Part shown: positions 40,560 through 55,500 of the stretch, piece by piece
Layout: the number at the start of each line of letters is the position of its first letter
Position numbering within the stretch: position 1 is the stretch's first letter
NCBI GenBank assembly: GCA_013399875.1
Contig: VXAZ01003260.1
Location: 699,133 to 763,132 of the forward strand
Direction of reading: 5' to 3'
From: Gymnorhina tibicen
Taxonomy: Eukaryota; Chordata; Aves; Passeriformes; Artamidae
DNA length: 64,000 nucleotides
The notes under the pieces: model-generated
Databases searched by the model: none
What the model was told of the DNA's origin: nothing
What the model saw: the letters and a program-made list of their open reading frames with translations, nothing else
Translations under genes and position numbers: made by a program

Positions 40560-43500
40560 GTAAGTAACTGGCTTTTATTTCTAATTTAAAAGGTAGCTTG
40601 TTAAACTTTATTCTCCCTTTTCTTCTAGCATTATATTACATGTAATTTTTCACTATGACTTTTTACTGTCATTCAAGTGGAACTTTCTTCTTAAATTCAT
40701 TTTACAAGAATTGTTCCTGAATAAAAAGCTTTTCTGGGAGTTTTAAAAAGAGACAGAATACTGTTAAACTTCATAAAATGGAAAGAAATTGAAAGTCACC
40801 ACTTCTCAATGGATAAAATGCGATTCAGAATCACCAAAATAAATTTCAGTTCGTAACGACTGTAATGGGATGTCAGAAAAGTTTAATGTGTGTTTTCAAA
40901 CTTTGCAGAGTTGAGAGCTATCCCACAGTATTTGCTCTCTTTATTCCATCCTGATGAAAATAATGAACTCTATTTAAATGTTTTCTAACATGGGAATATA
41001 TACTGGGAGCCCTTTGTAAAACTTCTGTTCCCACTAGAGCAATGCAGCAGGCTGCTCAGCAGGGCTTCCAAAAGACAATGCTTACAAGTCAGGCTGCTTG
41101 GAGACATGGAAATAATTTGAACAGCTGGTGGTAGGGAAACACATGTGCCTAAAGATATTTTCCTCTAGTCTTCTTAAGCAAAAAACCTTCTGTGAATAAG
41201 AATTTTTTACTATCCTATCTTCCCACTGCCTTCTACACACACCTGCTTTTCAAATAAGAAAGCTCACTGGCTTCCCGGTGCTGTAAAGTATATATTCTAA
41301 CTACTGAACTGATAATTTCTTTTAACTGCAGAACTATAAAAATTAGGGATGAAATGCCCTTTCTCCATGGAATTTAACCATAAGAAATTCCTCTTCTGTA
41401 CACCACCACACTAAGGAACACGTATTCCTCATCTGAAGTCTGTGACTCCTTTTATTTACATGCCAATTTACCCTTTGGTCCCCAGTAATTCCTAGAATGT
41501 TTATTTAGGTGCCTGCGGTACTCCAAAAGGTTGGTAATCAAAATAGCTGATGGATTTACAGAAGACAGGGCTTCCTTCTACATAAAGAACAAGGCACTTT
41601 TCTTCCCCATCTCACCACGACCTTCAGCTGCACAGATGTGTAAAAGACAAAAACATTAATGAAAAGACCCTGGTGGTATTCACTGGTCCCTGGTGGCTGG
41701 TAATTCGCTTCGTAGGGGGAAGGGAGAAATGGATATCGAGACTTGCCTAGGCACAGCTGGTGATCGCTGCCCATCAGAGACACAGGGTCAAACCGGAATG
41801 AATGGGAAGCTTCTGTCACTGCAGGGAGGGTGGGCTTGCCAAGGAATCCAGCTGGGCAGTCCCAAGAGCTTGCACTCTGGCTACTTCAAAACACACCTGT
41901 CCTGGGAACTGAAGCCAGATGTTAATTTCTTACTCAACAGGAAGAGTATTTGCTGCTATTTCATGTAGAATTTTTCAAAAGATGTACAAAAACTTCTTTT
42001 TAAAATGTTTCTCACTGCACCCATAGCCCAAACGTCTGTGCTCTTCAGCAAGTTATGGGAACAAAAAAGAAATACTTCAGCACTTGCAGAAACTGGTACC
42101 AGCAAGCCATCTGTGGAAAGAAAGCGTAAGTATGCTCTGCTTCCAAACTATTCTCCACTGATTGAGATAATAAAATGCACAATTAGAAAGCTCCTTTTCT
42201 CACAGACAAGCTATCTGTTTATAGTTTGTATTAGAATCTTTACTTCTCCTCCAGGTGGCATTGCTATACTGACTTCCCTTTTCCTTCTCTGGGTACGCTG
42301 CAAGTCATCCAAAATATTTCACCTTTCAGTAAAGTCTGCCATACCACTGACAAGTTTGGCACTAAATTTTATTCTACCGCAGACATATTGGGAGGAAGCA
42401 TATTTCCTGAAAATGCTTAGTCTGGAACTCGGATATTCGCTCAGGCAGTTTTGGAAAACAACCTACTTCTGTGGTTTTTATTCCTAGATAGATGTCATGT
42501 CTTCCTATGAAAGAAAGTCTGCTCTAAGAATGAATCTGAGGGAATTCATTACTTTGCCAAGCTCCAGAAGCAAAATTGTTAACCAGTGATAGATACCTTC
42601 ATGTGTTAGGAAAAATTGTTTGAAGCAACAGGCAGTTTAGACTCATTGAATTGAAGTCATGTGAAGACTTTGTTCTCTTCATAATTAGAATTTAGAGCAA
42701 TGTAAGTTTCAAAACATTTTACAAATCCTGTGCAAGGCCCCAAGAAGTCTAATACAGACAAGCAGAAGAAGACATTGAGTAAGTGGGGCTGTGTGGATTT
42801 GGTCATGAGAGTCTACACAAAATTATCACCTGCCCTTTCCCTTCCATTTTAATCCCCCTACCATTGTACAAGCACTCACAGAGCAATGCTAGAGGAGGGA
42901 AAGAATGTGGATGAGAGTAAGTTGAGTAATAGAACTCCTGAGGGTTGCTTAAGGGCTTTTTGTGCTTATAATAGAGCATGTGTTATAATTTAGTCTTAGG
43001 CATTAGTAAGTTTTATACTCTGCATACTAAAAACAGAAATACAGACAAGACTAAAGAGGTTACTCCAATAAGAATGCTAATCCAAAGGACAGCAGCTCTT
43101 CTCATGTCAGTATCTCCATGTTAACAAGTCATCCTTAACTTAGAGCTATAAGATGTTGAATGTTTTAATTATGGACAATTCCCATCCACTGCTATAAGTT
43201 TACAATGGGAATGTAACTTACAAATTTCCTAAAATCAGCATTTGTTGGACCGAAAGCCTTTCCACTGTTTCTCAGCAGTATTTTATCTCCATGCCAGCAA
43301 GAAGTAGAAACAGATGAGTCACTGAGCTGATTTGAATAAACTGAAAACTGTGTCTATTAGCCAAGAATAACAAGGATTAAGGTAGTGTTGTTCTGTCTTT
43401 TTCCTTTGGAATATACTCCTCTGGAATATACTCCTTTGGATGAGGTCAGGACAACTTTGTACTAAAAAAAAGAAAATAACAACAAAAAAACAATCCCAAG

Positions 43501-46500
43501 ACAAAGAAAGAAACAAACCCCACCAAAACCTCAAGAATGCAACAGTGTTTCTTATTTGAATACTTGCTTGCTTTCTTCTTTGGCCACAGGCTTATAATGA
43601 ACTAGTAGGGATACATACGAGGATAATTTCTGGTCTGGTCTGAGGTGGTACTTCCCCTGTGTGCTGTGCCTACACACAGGTGGTACTGAGGAACTGCATC
43701 TTGCACTGAGTTTTATCTGGTTCTAACCTTATCATTGGATGATGCTCTAAACAAACCTCTTTTCTCCCGTCCCATCTTTCTTACATTTTGAGCACAGCAA
43801 AAGAACCTTCTAACTGCAGAAATCTGTAAGGGAACATGAATACTGTAAGTAGGAACTTGATAATTGAAAAGAAGCCTGGGCTGCACATAACAAGATATGT
43901 GGTAAAAAAGGCACTGATCTCGTAATGCTTGGCTGAAGAACCATTTCATTCCTAACTATGTTCTTCAGCCAATTTTCTGTCTTTCATTAATTGTATCATG
44001 GTTGGATATGGTATGAGGATTAAACTTGCCATGTCTTACTCTATGCTTATAACTCAGCTGCCTCTTTCCTTTTTCCAAAAGCTAATTAAACTGCAATCTT
44101 TCATATCTTCCCATGGGATGAGGGGGAAAGATTTTCTATTCCAGGGACGGAAAAAATATTTTCTCATGACAAAGCAGTTCACACAGTTGAGAGAACACTT
44201 TGATTCCTATTCTGCTACACTTTTTTTTTTTTTTCATCAGATAATTATATTTTTATTATTAGCTTCTGGCAAGGATGCAAGAAGGACTTGGTTTATTATT
44301 AGGTAAAAGGTTTATTATTAGCTTAAAAATCTGTAACCTGAATTGTGCTATTCATGCATTCCCAAGAAATAACCATTCAGTGAATTGCATTAAAGAAAGA
44401 GATGTACTAAAAAGAACTATACAAATACTTTCAATATATGGCTTCTCAGTTGAAAATATGCACATGGCAGAAGGGTGAATATGTGATGTATGTATATGTA
44501 TTCAGGGGAATGAAGAAAAAATATTTTCATAGCACAGAGAAATAAAAGACCGTGTTTAAAAAAAACCATCTTTAATCTTCACTGCCTCAGAAAGAGACTG
44601 CTCTCTTTTATGGAATGACAATCCTCACTTTTTAAATCATGCTGTTTATTACTATTTTTCTTCCAGTCTACTTTATTTTAAAATCTCTTGAAGTAGTTTG
44701 GATGTGGAAGATATGAAGTCCAATTTTTCATTTGAATAAGCTGTTCATTTTAATGTCATTGTGGTTAACTTTTTGTCAGCTTTATATTATGAAAAATGAG
44801 AGAAGTGTACTCAGCTGCCATGAAAGATTCTGCAAATTACAAGCTGGACTGTACTGGCTAAAGACCCAGTAAAAACCTTCAAAAAAATTAGTGTTCAGAA
44901 CTTTTGAACTGCCAACATCAGCCACACCTATAAAAATAAATCTACTACATTTAACAGTGATGTCATTATAGTGTCCCATTTACTGTAGAGTGTACCATAA
45001 TTTGAAAAATAATATCTGAAATTTAATGTATTAAATTTCTTCCAAGGAGACAAAATACCTCCGTGATAATTTTAGTGAATTTGCATTTTCCTGTAAGAGA
45101 GCAGAATTTTTCAAAGAGGTCTATGGTAGAACTTTTATTTCTGTCTGTTAATTAAGAAGACATTATATCTTATAAGAAACACTATGTTAAAATGAGCATT
45201 ACATTATAGAATTATCATTCAGCCCTGGTTTGCTGTTATGTGTAGCTTACGTGTATTTGAGAATGAGAGTATTTTACTGACATAATTACATAACATTTCC
45301 TGGCCCCTGACAATGCTAAAGTCTCTGTATGCTGTGATGTCATGCTTTTTTAACTCTGGTTTTGATTTCTTGTATTCTCATTTTCATCCTTACTACATTT
45401 ACCAGTGACATTTCCCTTGTGTCCATCCATCCATCCAGTCTTTAGTGACTTCCTTCTCTATAACCAGTTTTATGTCTGTTCTTAATTAGTTCTCTCTCTC
45501 ATTCCTGAGCTTCTTCACATTCTTCCTTAAAAAACAGAGGCTCTCTTATCCAACTTTTTATCACCATACAATGCACAGGACCTTCTCCTAAATACTTGTT
45601 AATTCCTATAACCAGTATGTAGGTGACCTCATGTAGTTCTGTTGCTTTAACTTCCATTCATTTAAATTTGTCTTTTTCCTTAACAACTCTTCTGCTAGGA
45701 TTTTACTTTAATGTCCTAATTGTTTTTTCCCTCTTTCTTCAATGTCATATAATCTGTTCAACACAGAATAAAACAATTATTGTTCTTCAACTGCTGTTCT
45801 AGTCACATCATCTTTTAGTAACTCTATATGGGTACGATATGCCCACCCATGTTCCCTCCTAATGCTTAAATTTAATGATGGCAGTAATTCTTTAAATTCA
45901 AAAGCTTTACATTTAGTAAAATATGACCAATTTGTAATCAACACAAAAAAGGCTAAATGACAAAAAAAGGATGAATATCTGGAAAGTATGTACTTAGCAA
46001 TGAAAGATTAATAATGAAAATTAAATTAGACTTAGCTAAAATTAGTATATTTCTCTTATATATTATTTAATTGTGCTTTTGTCTATATCCCACAGAACTG
46101 TCTTATATGAGTGCTGTCCTGGCTATATGAAGATGGAAGGCACAAGAGGATGTCCTGCAGGTATGAGCTCATTTTCTTATGGATAAGTCAGCATATGGAA
46201 GAGGTACAATTACAGCAGAGTTTCAAAGGTGGTCATGCTGAGAAACGATTGCCTCTTTTTAAGAAGTACTGCCTAAGAATGCACAGCTTTATTTGCATAC
46301 AGCAAACACAGTTAAAAATCAGCCAGCACTAAATTTGATCATAGAGTTTAGGTTGAATTTACCAGCTCCTTCCAGATTCTGGATTGGTGAGAAATGATAG
46401 GGTCTTCAGTTCCCAAAGCTGCCAAAGAAGAACTTTAATTCCTACTCCCATCAAATCTGAGACTAGTCTAAAGCATACCAGTGTGGTCAGAAAGCCCGGA

Positions 46501-49500
46501 CACAAGGTGGAACATATCTGAATTTTGTATTTTCCTTTTCCTGAAAAAATTTGAATCTGATTTACTTAAAGAGTCTTATAGACTTTATCAAAGAAGGAGT
46601 GAAAATGAAGACAGAAATTCCTCATCTCTCTTATTTATGCTATTCTGCTTTGTAGAAATAAAACTAATTGCTGCACAAAAGAGTAGTATGAGAAGGAATA
46701 CATTTCATAGTTTTTGATCCCTATATCTTAAACAATCCTTTTATGTTCAATAATGCAGAGTTCAGTTTGTTTAGAAGAATTCATCTGCCTTCAGATATTT
46801 ACATTAGGATGAGATCAGTCACACTCTAGAATCGCCTGTTCTTCTACATAACTATTAAGAGAGCCAAGAACTATTAGGTTGCGTGCAAATGTCTCGTTTC
46901 TAGATGCCTAAAATTAGGAGAGACAAATGCTGTTCTCACGTAGCCATGTTTTAACTATGAGACATAGGCCATTCTTGCCCTCTGGATGAATCAGTATATG
47001 CATAAACCAGACACTGGAAGAAGAGCAAGAAGCCTCACGAAAAGAATTCTACTCCATCGTGACTGAATGAGACCCACTCCACTGAAATTTTTGTGATTAA
47101 ACGTGGATAGCCTCCCATTTCATGTTGGGTTGGTACAAAATACAACAGGTCTTCTAAAGGAAACTTTACAATATTCAGTATTGTTTGATCTAATTTTCCA
47201 TTAAGAAAGACACAAAAATAGCAAGCAGATATGTTTAGATGATTTTTGAGTATGTTGACAATGGAATTTTTAATCTAAACATGTTGCTTAATGCTGACTT
47301 AAACAGTTTCAGAACTATTATGCATCCAAAAGACACAAAGTAAATTTGATTGTGATACACTGGGGGGCTGAGGAATTTACAGTATTCTTTCCTCATGTTT
47401 ATTTTAGTTGCTCCTATTGATCATGTATACGGTACACTTGGTATTGTGGGAGCTACCTCCACACAGCAGTACTCTGACATGTCAAAGCTGAGAGAAGAGA
47501 TTGAGGGACGAGGATCATTCACTTTCTTTGCACCAAGCAATGAAGCCTGGGACCAGTTAGATTCAGTAAGTGTGTGTGTGTGTGCACGTGCTTGAGTTAA
47601 ACATTTTAGCTGAAGCAGCTGGTGTGGGATAAATTAGATTGGATATAATGTCAAGATTTTAGACATAAAAGGACGTAACACAAGTTCTAATGAAATAGTC
47701 TGCATGTTTAACATACATTTCTGAAGCTAGACAGGCTGGGTTTACTTTCAGGAGTAGTAAGAAACCATAATTGTTTCTTATTTAAGCACTTGTATGACAC
47801 ATATTAGTATTGTTAATTTTATTAACACAGTTTTGGGGAAACTTCTGGGAATCCCAGCAGCTGCATGATGTATGGCTGTACACTGTCCGAAATTCAGGTG
47901 TCCTACTTTTAGTAATGATTTTAGTTAAATAAACATTGAATTAAAGCTCCTCCAATGACTTGTCTGTGATGAAGCCTGATCTTCCATTTGTGAGCAAACC
48001 AGACTTAAGGATCCTTTAAGTAGAGCCAGATTTATAGGCATCAAAGTCATCTTCCCTAACAGATGTTGAACATGTTGAAAGCATATACTAAGGTAAAACA
48101 ATATTTACATCTTTCTAAATGGAAGAATGTTTTGAAGTTTCTAATTATTAAATGCCTTTCTTCTCCAGGAAGTTCACAGGAATTTGGTTGACAATGTAAA
48201 TATTGAACTGTATAATACTCTCCACCTCCACATGTTAAACAAGCGCATGTTGACAAAAGATCTTAAGAATGGCATGACCCTGGTGTCTATGTACGATGGC
48301 CAGAAATTGCTTATTAACCATTATCCTAATGGGGTAAGTTTATTCTCCTTTTTCCTCCTAATATATTTATTTAGTTATAGCCTTTACTTCCTGTATTTAC
48401 TTATATAACTAAGAAAACATATTATGGAAAGTTTAACATCTACCAAGTCAGTTGCCACTGACAAAAATAAATATTTTCTTGAAGAACTTTTGACTGTGTG
48501 TAGGCTAATCACTAAGAATGAATGCAAATATTGTGCTGTTTGCTGTTTAGAAATCAAAGTTCAAATGAAAATGAACTTTCTTCATAAAAGACAAAGCCTT
48601 TTGTGGTCAAAATACATGATCATAATAAATTTGATAGCAAAATCTACTATTAATTTTCATAGTTTTGCTAAATAATATTAAAGCAAGTCTTTTATTTGAA
48701 TTTGAGTGCATGGTAGGAACATTGAAGATTGCAGGAAACACATCGATTATTTGGCTAGAAAAAAAAATTATTTTTATAAATGCTAGAAACCTCTGAGTTA
48801 AGTCACTCATCTTTGTTTTCTTAAATGCATCAAAATATTTACATTTGTCTACAGGTTACATCACTAAAAAACAATGCAATCACCATATTAGCCAGATAAG
48901 AAAAACCAAATCAGAATAATTGCAGTAAGAAATTAAACATGAATATGAAATCAATGTAACCTGAATAAATCTGCTGCTATCTTTCCAGGACTTAGTCAAA
49001 CTTTCAAATCTTACAAGGCTTTACTTCAAATTTAAAAAGACCAACTGAAATAACAACAGTGAATATGATGCCTTTGGTATACAAAATGTACAGTACCTAC
49101 ATTGCCAGTCTGTGAAAGTCAGGTTCCAAGCTTATGATCAAATTAATGTTTAATCTTCTACTGATTGATTCTTCAAATATAGGTTGTTACTGTTAACTGT
49201 GCCAGGATCATCCATGGCAACCAGATTGCTACCAATGGTGTTGTCCACGTCATTGATCGTGTCCTGACTTCTGTTGGAAATACCATTCAAGATTCCATTG
49301 AATTCGAGGATGATCTTTCATCATTTAGAGTAAGTAGACCAAAAAAAAAAAAATTCTTCTCTGTTTATTTAAGGAGGGTTTTCTTATTCCTTTTCTATTT
49401 GTTTATGATACCTGGAAGTAAGAAAGGTTAGCTCAGCAAGAGACAGAAATAAATTAAATTAAGAGCCCCAGCTAATATTGCAAATCTAGCTGAATAAAAA

Positions 49501-52500
49501 GGCAACATCAATAGAAAAGAATGTGTCCCTGTACATAAAAAGTGTCTTCTTTTGAAGCACTGAGCCAGTGAAACATGAGCATGAAGTTACAGTGTCTGGT
49601 GATAGATAAATAAGAACAATTTCAAAATGGATGATAGAAAATGGTAAAGATGCCACGTTTCAGAACCTGACTCATAGCAAGTTTTAGAGCACCATTAGAT
49701 GCACATAAGAAGGATTTTTCTTGCACATAGGAAGTATGATTAGAAACTGTCCAAGCTTCTAATTTTTCCATCTTCTGAAAAGTGTGTCTGCACAGTGTAA
49801 TGGAATTTCATGCTGCATATTTAAAAAAATATGCCATTGGTTTACAAATAACTGTTGTCCTTTTCCATGTTCCATCTCCTCAATAAATGCAAAAAGGTAT
49901 TTTAAATGCAGAGACATAAAGGTGGAACAGATCCTCTGAATCCCTCAAATCCAGTTCATGACAGTTACAGGCAACTGCAACATTTAATCTCTTTAAAAAA
50001 AATTTAATATAAAAATCCATCCTTTCTAATCTTCAGTTGAAAAAGAAAATTCCTCTGTCGATTAATTTTTTCATCTTTCTATAACATTCATGATCTTTCT
50101 TTTTATAACACTATGATCTCAGTCAAACATTTAAGTATCTGTGGGCATGAAGTGAAACTAGACAGATAATGTATTTTGTTAATATTTCAAATAATCAGCA
50201 TTAAAAGAAACAATTATTTTTTAGGCTCCTGCCATTACATCAGGTGTCATGGATATTCTTGGAAGACCTGGTCATTACACACTCTTTGCTCCTACTAATG
50301 AAGCTTTTGAGAGACTTCCAAGGGGAGTTTTAGAAAGAATCATGGGTGACAAGGTGGCTTCTGAAGGTATTTAAACTTTTTTGCAAATGAGAAATATGTA
50401 TGAGTGGATCAGGAGGCAGAAACTACATTATCCTTATTGCTCTGGAATTAAGCACAGCTTCTTTCATGCGTATAGGAGGAGTTATTTCTTCTGTCTCTAA
50501 TTTTTCCACTTGCCTAAGGATAGAAAGCCACTGAAAACTTAGTCTCCAAAACAGTTTAAAGGGAACTGTGAAAATATAGGCACACTGACTTTCTAATAGT
50601 TCGGCTGCATAGGTCTGATAGACATTCTTGTCTCTAGAAATTCAGGGCTATCTGAATATGAGATTCTCTCATACCTCTGCATAGTCTATGGAGTTTTGTA
50701 CTCAAAGGTCCTTTTGGAGCATATCGTATGCAGTCACCAGCAGATTGTACCATAACCAACATAGTTTTCATTATATAAGGGATGCTAAATAGTTTTGACC
50801 ATAAGTGTTATTTAGAGGCGTAAAGTATCATTAAATTTAAATAAAGTATCTGGGAGTGAAAATATGCTAGCTAAGCTAGAATACTATTAAAAATAGTGTA
50901 GCTGTAATAATTTATTCCACATCTATATGTGAATTATACGTGTATGAATATGTGTCCAAACACCTACATCTATTAAAATCCTGCCCTTTTCTCTGCAGCT
51001 CTCGTGAAGTTCCATATATTAAATACTCTCCAGTGCTCTGAAGCCATCACAGGTGGAGCTGTCTATGAAACCTTGGAAGGAAACACTATTGAAGTTGGTT
51101 GTGATGGTGAAAGTCTGACTGTGAACGGAGTGAAAATGGTGAAACGCAAAGACATTGTGACAAGCAATGGTGTTATCCACCTCATTGATCAAGTGCTAAT
51201 TCCCGATTCTGGTCAGTGATGCGTATGAAAAACTTGTTGCACTGAAGATATTTTCAATAACCTTACCCAGATTCCCTCAGATATATAGTTCTGGATAAGC
51301 ATGGAGAATCCAAATCAGGAGTAGGAAGATATTGTGTGTTAAAACACCTTTTCTTATTTCTTTATTTGCAGCCAAACAAGTCATTGAGCTTGGGGGTGCC
51401 CAGCAGACTACTTTTACGGACCTGGTGGCACAGCTAGGTCTGGCATCTTCTCTAAGGCCAGAAGGCCAATACACTCTCCTGGCACCTTTGAATGGTGCTT
51501 TCTCAGGTTAGTAGCCCTAAAAGATTGTCAAAATAAACAAGAATGTATGCTACCCTGACAGTTTTCCAAATAGCCCCCAGTACTTGTTCTAAGTCTCACT
51601 GCAAGAGCACCACAGACAATTAGAATGACTTCATCCTCTCAAATTACATACCTTGTAGAAAGACAAAACAAGCCTAACCACAAGACTGGACAGCTTGTTT
51701 TCAGTCATATCATTTGCTAATGTAAATAGTAGCACTAAAATAAGATACAAAATATGCACAGATAGATTGTGGGAATGTAAAGATATTAATGAACTGCCAG
51801 TTTCCTTAATCTTTACATTACTTCCATTAGATTCAAAACTTATTTATTCTCAGAAAATATATGCCGTGGTTTAATTCCAGCCAACACGTAAGCACCAAAC
51901 ATCCACTTGATCACTCCCCTCTTTCCCCTACTCCGGGATGGGGAGGAGAATCAGGGAGAAAAAAAAACTCTTAGGTTTAGATAAGAACAATTTGATAAAT
52001 GTAACAAAGAAAAATAATAATATTAATAATACTAATGTTACTAATAGAAATAATAATAATAATAGTAATAATAAAAGATAATTAAAAATTAAGAGAAACA
52101 GGTGATGCATGATACAATTGCCCACCACCAACTGACCAATGCCCAGCCAGTGACTGGCACCTCCTAGGCAGCTTCCCCCAGTTTATATACTGGGCATGAC
52201 ATTTTGTGAAATGGAACATCCCTTTGGCAAGTTTGGGTCACCTGTCCTGGCCATGCTCCCTCCCAGCTTCTTCTGCACCTGCTCCCCAGCAGAGCACGAG
52301 ACACTGAGATGTCCTTGGCTTAGGGTGAGCACTGCTTAGCAACAACCAAAACATCAGTGTGTTACCAACATTATTCTCATACTAAACCCAAAACATAGCA
52401 CTGTAGGACCTACTAGGAGGAAAATTGATTCTATCCCAGCCAAACCCAGGAAATACAAGAAAGTTAGTATTTCCCAGTACATTAAAGCAGAGAGAAAATG

Positions 52501-55500
52501 ATACAAATATACCTTAAAACAGGTGTTTGTATATTTGCAGAGGTGACCTCACGGACATCTTGCCTTTCCCCAAAGACTTAAAGTGTTGTGTCACCATCAC
52601 AGAAGAAAATTTGGATAGATTTTAAGGTGTGCATGCAGAAAGGATTAGTTCTGATATGAACATCAGAAGATGGAGCAGGCTTACATATCAGTCATCAGAC
52701 ATATTAGTTATAGTAATTAATCATGGTTATGTCAAAAGTTCTTGACTGAATTTGAGGAATGGTCACATGCAAGAACTACAAAACAGTTCGCCTTCTGTAT
52801 ACACAGACCTGTCCATGCTTTAACTCAAGTATTTCAAAGAAAGATTCAGAATTTCCAGAGCTTTTTAACTTTATTTGAATAAAAATTCACTGTATATATC
52901 ACTATATATTAATATCTAAATGGTTTTGTAGATGACACCTTAAGGCTGGATCAACGTCTTCTTAAAACAATCCTGCAGAATCATATTATAAAAGTGAAAG
53001 TTGGGCTCAATGAACTGTACAATGGACAAGAGCTGGAAACAATTGGAGGAAAATTACTTAGAGTCTTCGTGTATCGCACAGTAAGTGAATGAGTCTTTCT
53101 AAAAATATGGATCCAACTATGAAAATGGAGGGTCAATAAAAGGCAAAGCTGAATGAAACGCCCAACGCTTATCGTCATGAGTATCTAGCAAAAAATCCTT
53201 AAATTTTTAAAATAGAAAAAAATGAAAATCAGATCTTTATCAACCTGATTTTTGTTTGCAGGTAAAACTCTTTGGGAAAATGCAACAGGATTTCAAATTG
53301 GGCACTCAGTTGATTACACATTTTTAAAGCTCATTTTTAGAACATTTTTAAAACATTAGAAATGTTTTTAAGAACATTCTCAAGGGAAAAACAAAAAGAA
53401 ACAAGTTTGGAAACATTTGCACCATGCTATTCATTCTAGATTTTGTTACTTTTGCTTTCTCAAACAATGCCAAATTTCCTGGAAAGAACACATGGTTTGA
53501 CTGTAGGAAATACATATGGTTGTTATTTTTAACATTGTGTAAACAGCTACAGTTGTTTCTCTTTCAATAAGGCTGTATGTGTTGAAAATTCATGCATGGT
53601 CAGAGGAAGCAAAGAAGGAAGAAATGGTTTTATTCACGTCTTCAGACAGATCATCAATCCAGCAGAAAAGACATTGCACGAAATGCTGAGAAATGATAAG
53701 CGTTTTAGGTGAGTAACAGTTTGTACAGAACTGAGATTTTCCTGCAGAGGGTAGCTGTATATACAGCACAGCTGGTCTGAAAAAAAGTTTTGGACTGTGA
53801 GTATGTGAGTTGTTGGTATTTGGAGAACAGGGAGGGCAGAGGAGGGTTAATTACCTACACAAATAACATAAAAGGAAAAAAATGTGGGGGAAGAAAGTGT
53901 CCTCTAGCTGTATGCTGAAAAAGCTTCCACACTCTATGCTAGAATGGGTTTTTATGGCACAAATGGTTGTAAGACACAAGAATGAGAGGAGTAAGAGCAC
54001 AGAAGGAATTGAATGATACATCCAGAGCTATAAATGCAGTGGACACAGGAGTTTTAATTAATGATCAGTACAATTCCATATGGGTGCAGAAGGATTGCAT
54101 ACCTTTCCATTACTTATTTCTGTCTCTTTCCTGCAGGTATCTCAATACTCCTAGAGCAAGAACTATCCCTTACATCCTCCTTTCATCCGTTTAATCTGCA
54201 GGGGTTTTTATTTGAAGAATCCTGCTCTGATGCAGGCTACCAATATACCTTTTTCAAATAGTTTTTCCTCTGTCTGTTACTTTTAAGTCTGTCTTTTCTC
54301 TTTTTTTTTTCTTTTTTTCTCATTTTCTTCTTCCACTATCTTTATTTCTGGGAAACAGTGAAAGTGTTTGAAAATTGAGCCCCTATCAGAAAAAAAAATG
54401 GGGGAGCTGAGTTCCTGGACCCAATTATAGTTACCACATTTCAACAAAATATATTTGTGGTTTGTCTCTATGTTGTAAACAGCGTTTTCCTTAGTCTGGT
54501 GAAAGCTGCAGATTTGGATGATGTTCTGTCACGGCCTGGACAGTGGACTCTGTTTGTCCCAACTAATGATGCCTTTAAAGGTTTGACTGATGATGACAAG
54601 GACATACTGATAAGTAAGTAACATCAGAAAACTGGAATTATAAGCAAAGCAAAATTGATTGGAAAGGAGACTAATGCACCTTTCACACAAAACCTGTCTG
54701 CTGAAGCAGTTTAACTTTTGCATAGAGCAGGTCATAGGAATTCCCTAAATTGCCTCTATACCCTTTTTGGGCATAGAGAAAATATCTTTTTGGAAAGAAG
54801 AATCCTATCTGATTTTTAAATTTAAATTTCACTCCTCAGTATCTTATTCAATGGTGTTACTTCCTTCTATTATTTTTGTCTTCAATTCAGAACTTGGAGT
54901 TGCCCAGGGTCAATGCCATATTGGATTAATTCTGTCTTTAACAAGACAATTTTATTCGCCCTTCTGCTTTTCAAGGGGCTTTATGCACCATTTTTTCTAT
55001 CATTGTGACTCAGTTACTTAATATTTTCCTTCGCCCTCATAATTTTTTTTTGCAGCAGAACACCTACTTTTTTATGCCAGGTTACTTTCTAGAATTCTGT
55101 TTTGGTTGTCTTTTAAGTTATGATGTTGCTTTCTCCGTAAAGATTAAAGTACATAACTTTTGAAAAAAATATGAAGAAATACTTTGTTTATCTGTAAGAA
55201 AGATACAAACCAAAGATTATTTTAAGCAGTAACTATAGTGGCATAGTTACAAAGGTAATCTGATAGTTTGTGAAAAAACTTTTGGAGTGGCCATGTTTAG
55301 ACTTTGTATCTAACTTAATGCTATCTATGAATGGCCCAGTTACAAAATATCAGTGCTAATTTTACCAGGAAGAAAGATAATTTAATTGCATATCAGTAGT
55401 GAAGTAAATTGCAGTAGTATCAGTGATCAGAGCAAAACACAGGAAAAAAAGGAAAATGTTCACTGAAAGAGACATCAGGAAAAAAATATGACCAGACAGG

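Noticed and set aside
42005..42487. 160-residue + strand ORF, the longest besides the TRPC4 terminal exon
   Set aside because: It crosses POSTN exon 2 in the wrong frame and continues into intron 2; the conserved EMI peptide is in another frame.
43650..43690. Hairpin CCTGTGTG...CACACAGG
   Set aside because: An 8-bp stem alone does not support a microRNA or other RNA gene.
44219..44243. T run followed by CATCAG that looks like a splice acceptor in POSTN intron 2
   Set aside because: The following sequence gives no periostin-like peptide, and exons 2 and 3 join in phase without it.
47113..47135. TTGGGTTGGTACAAA resembling a mariner terminal repeat
   Set aside because: Only about 15 bases, with no second inverted end found nearby.
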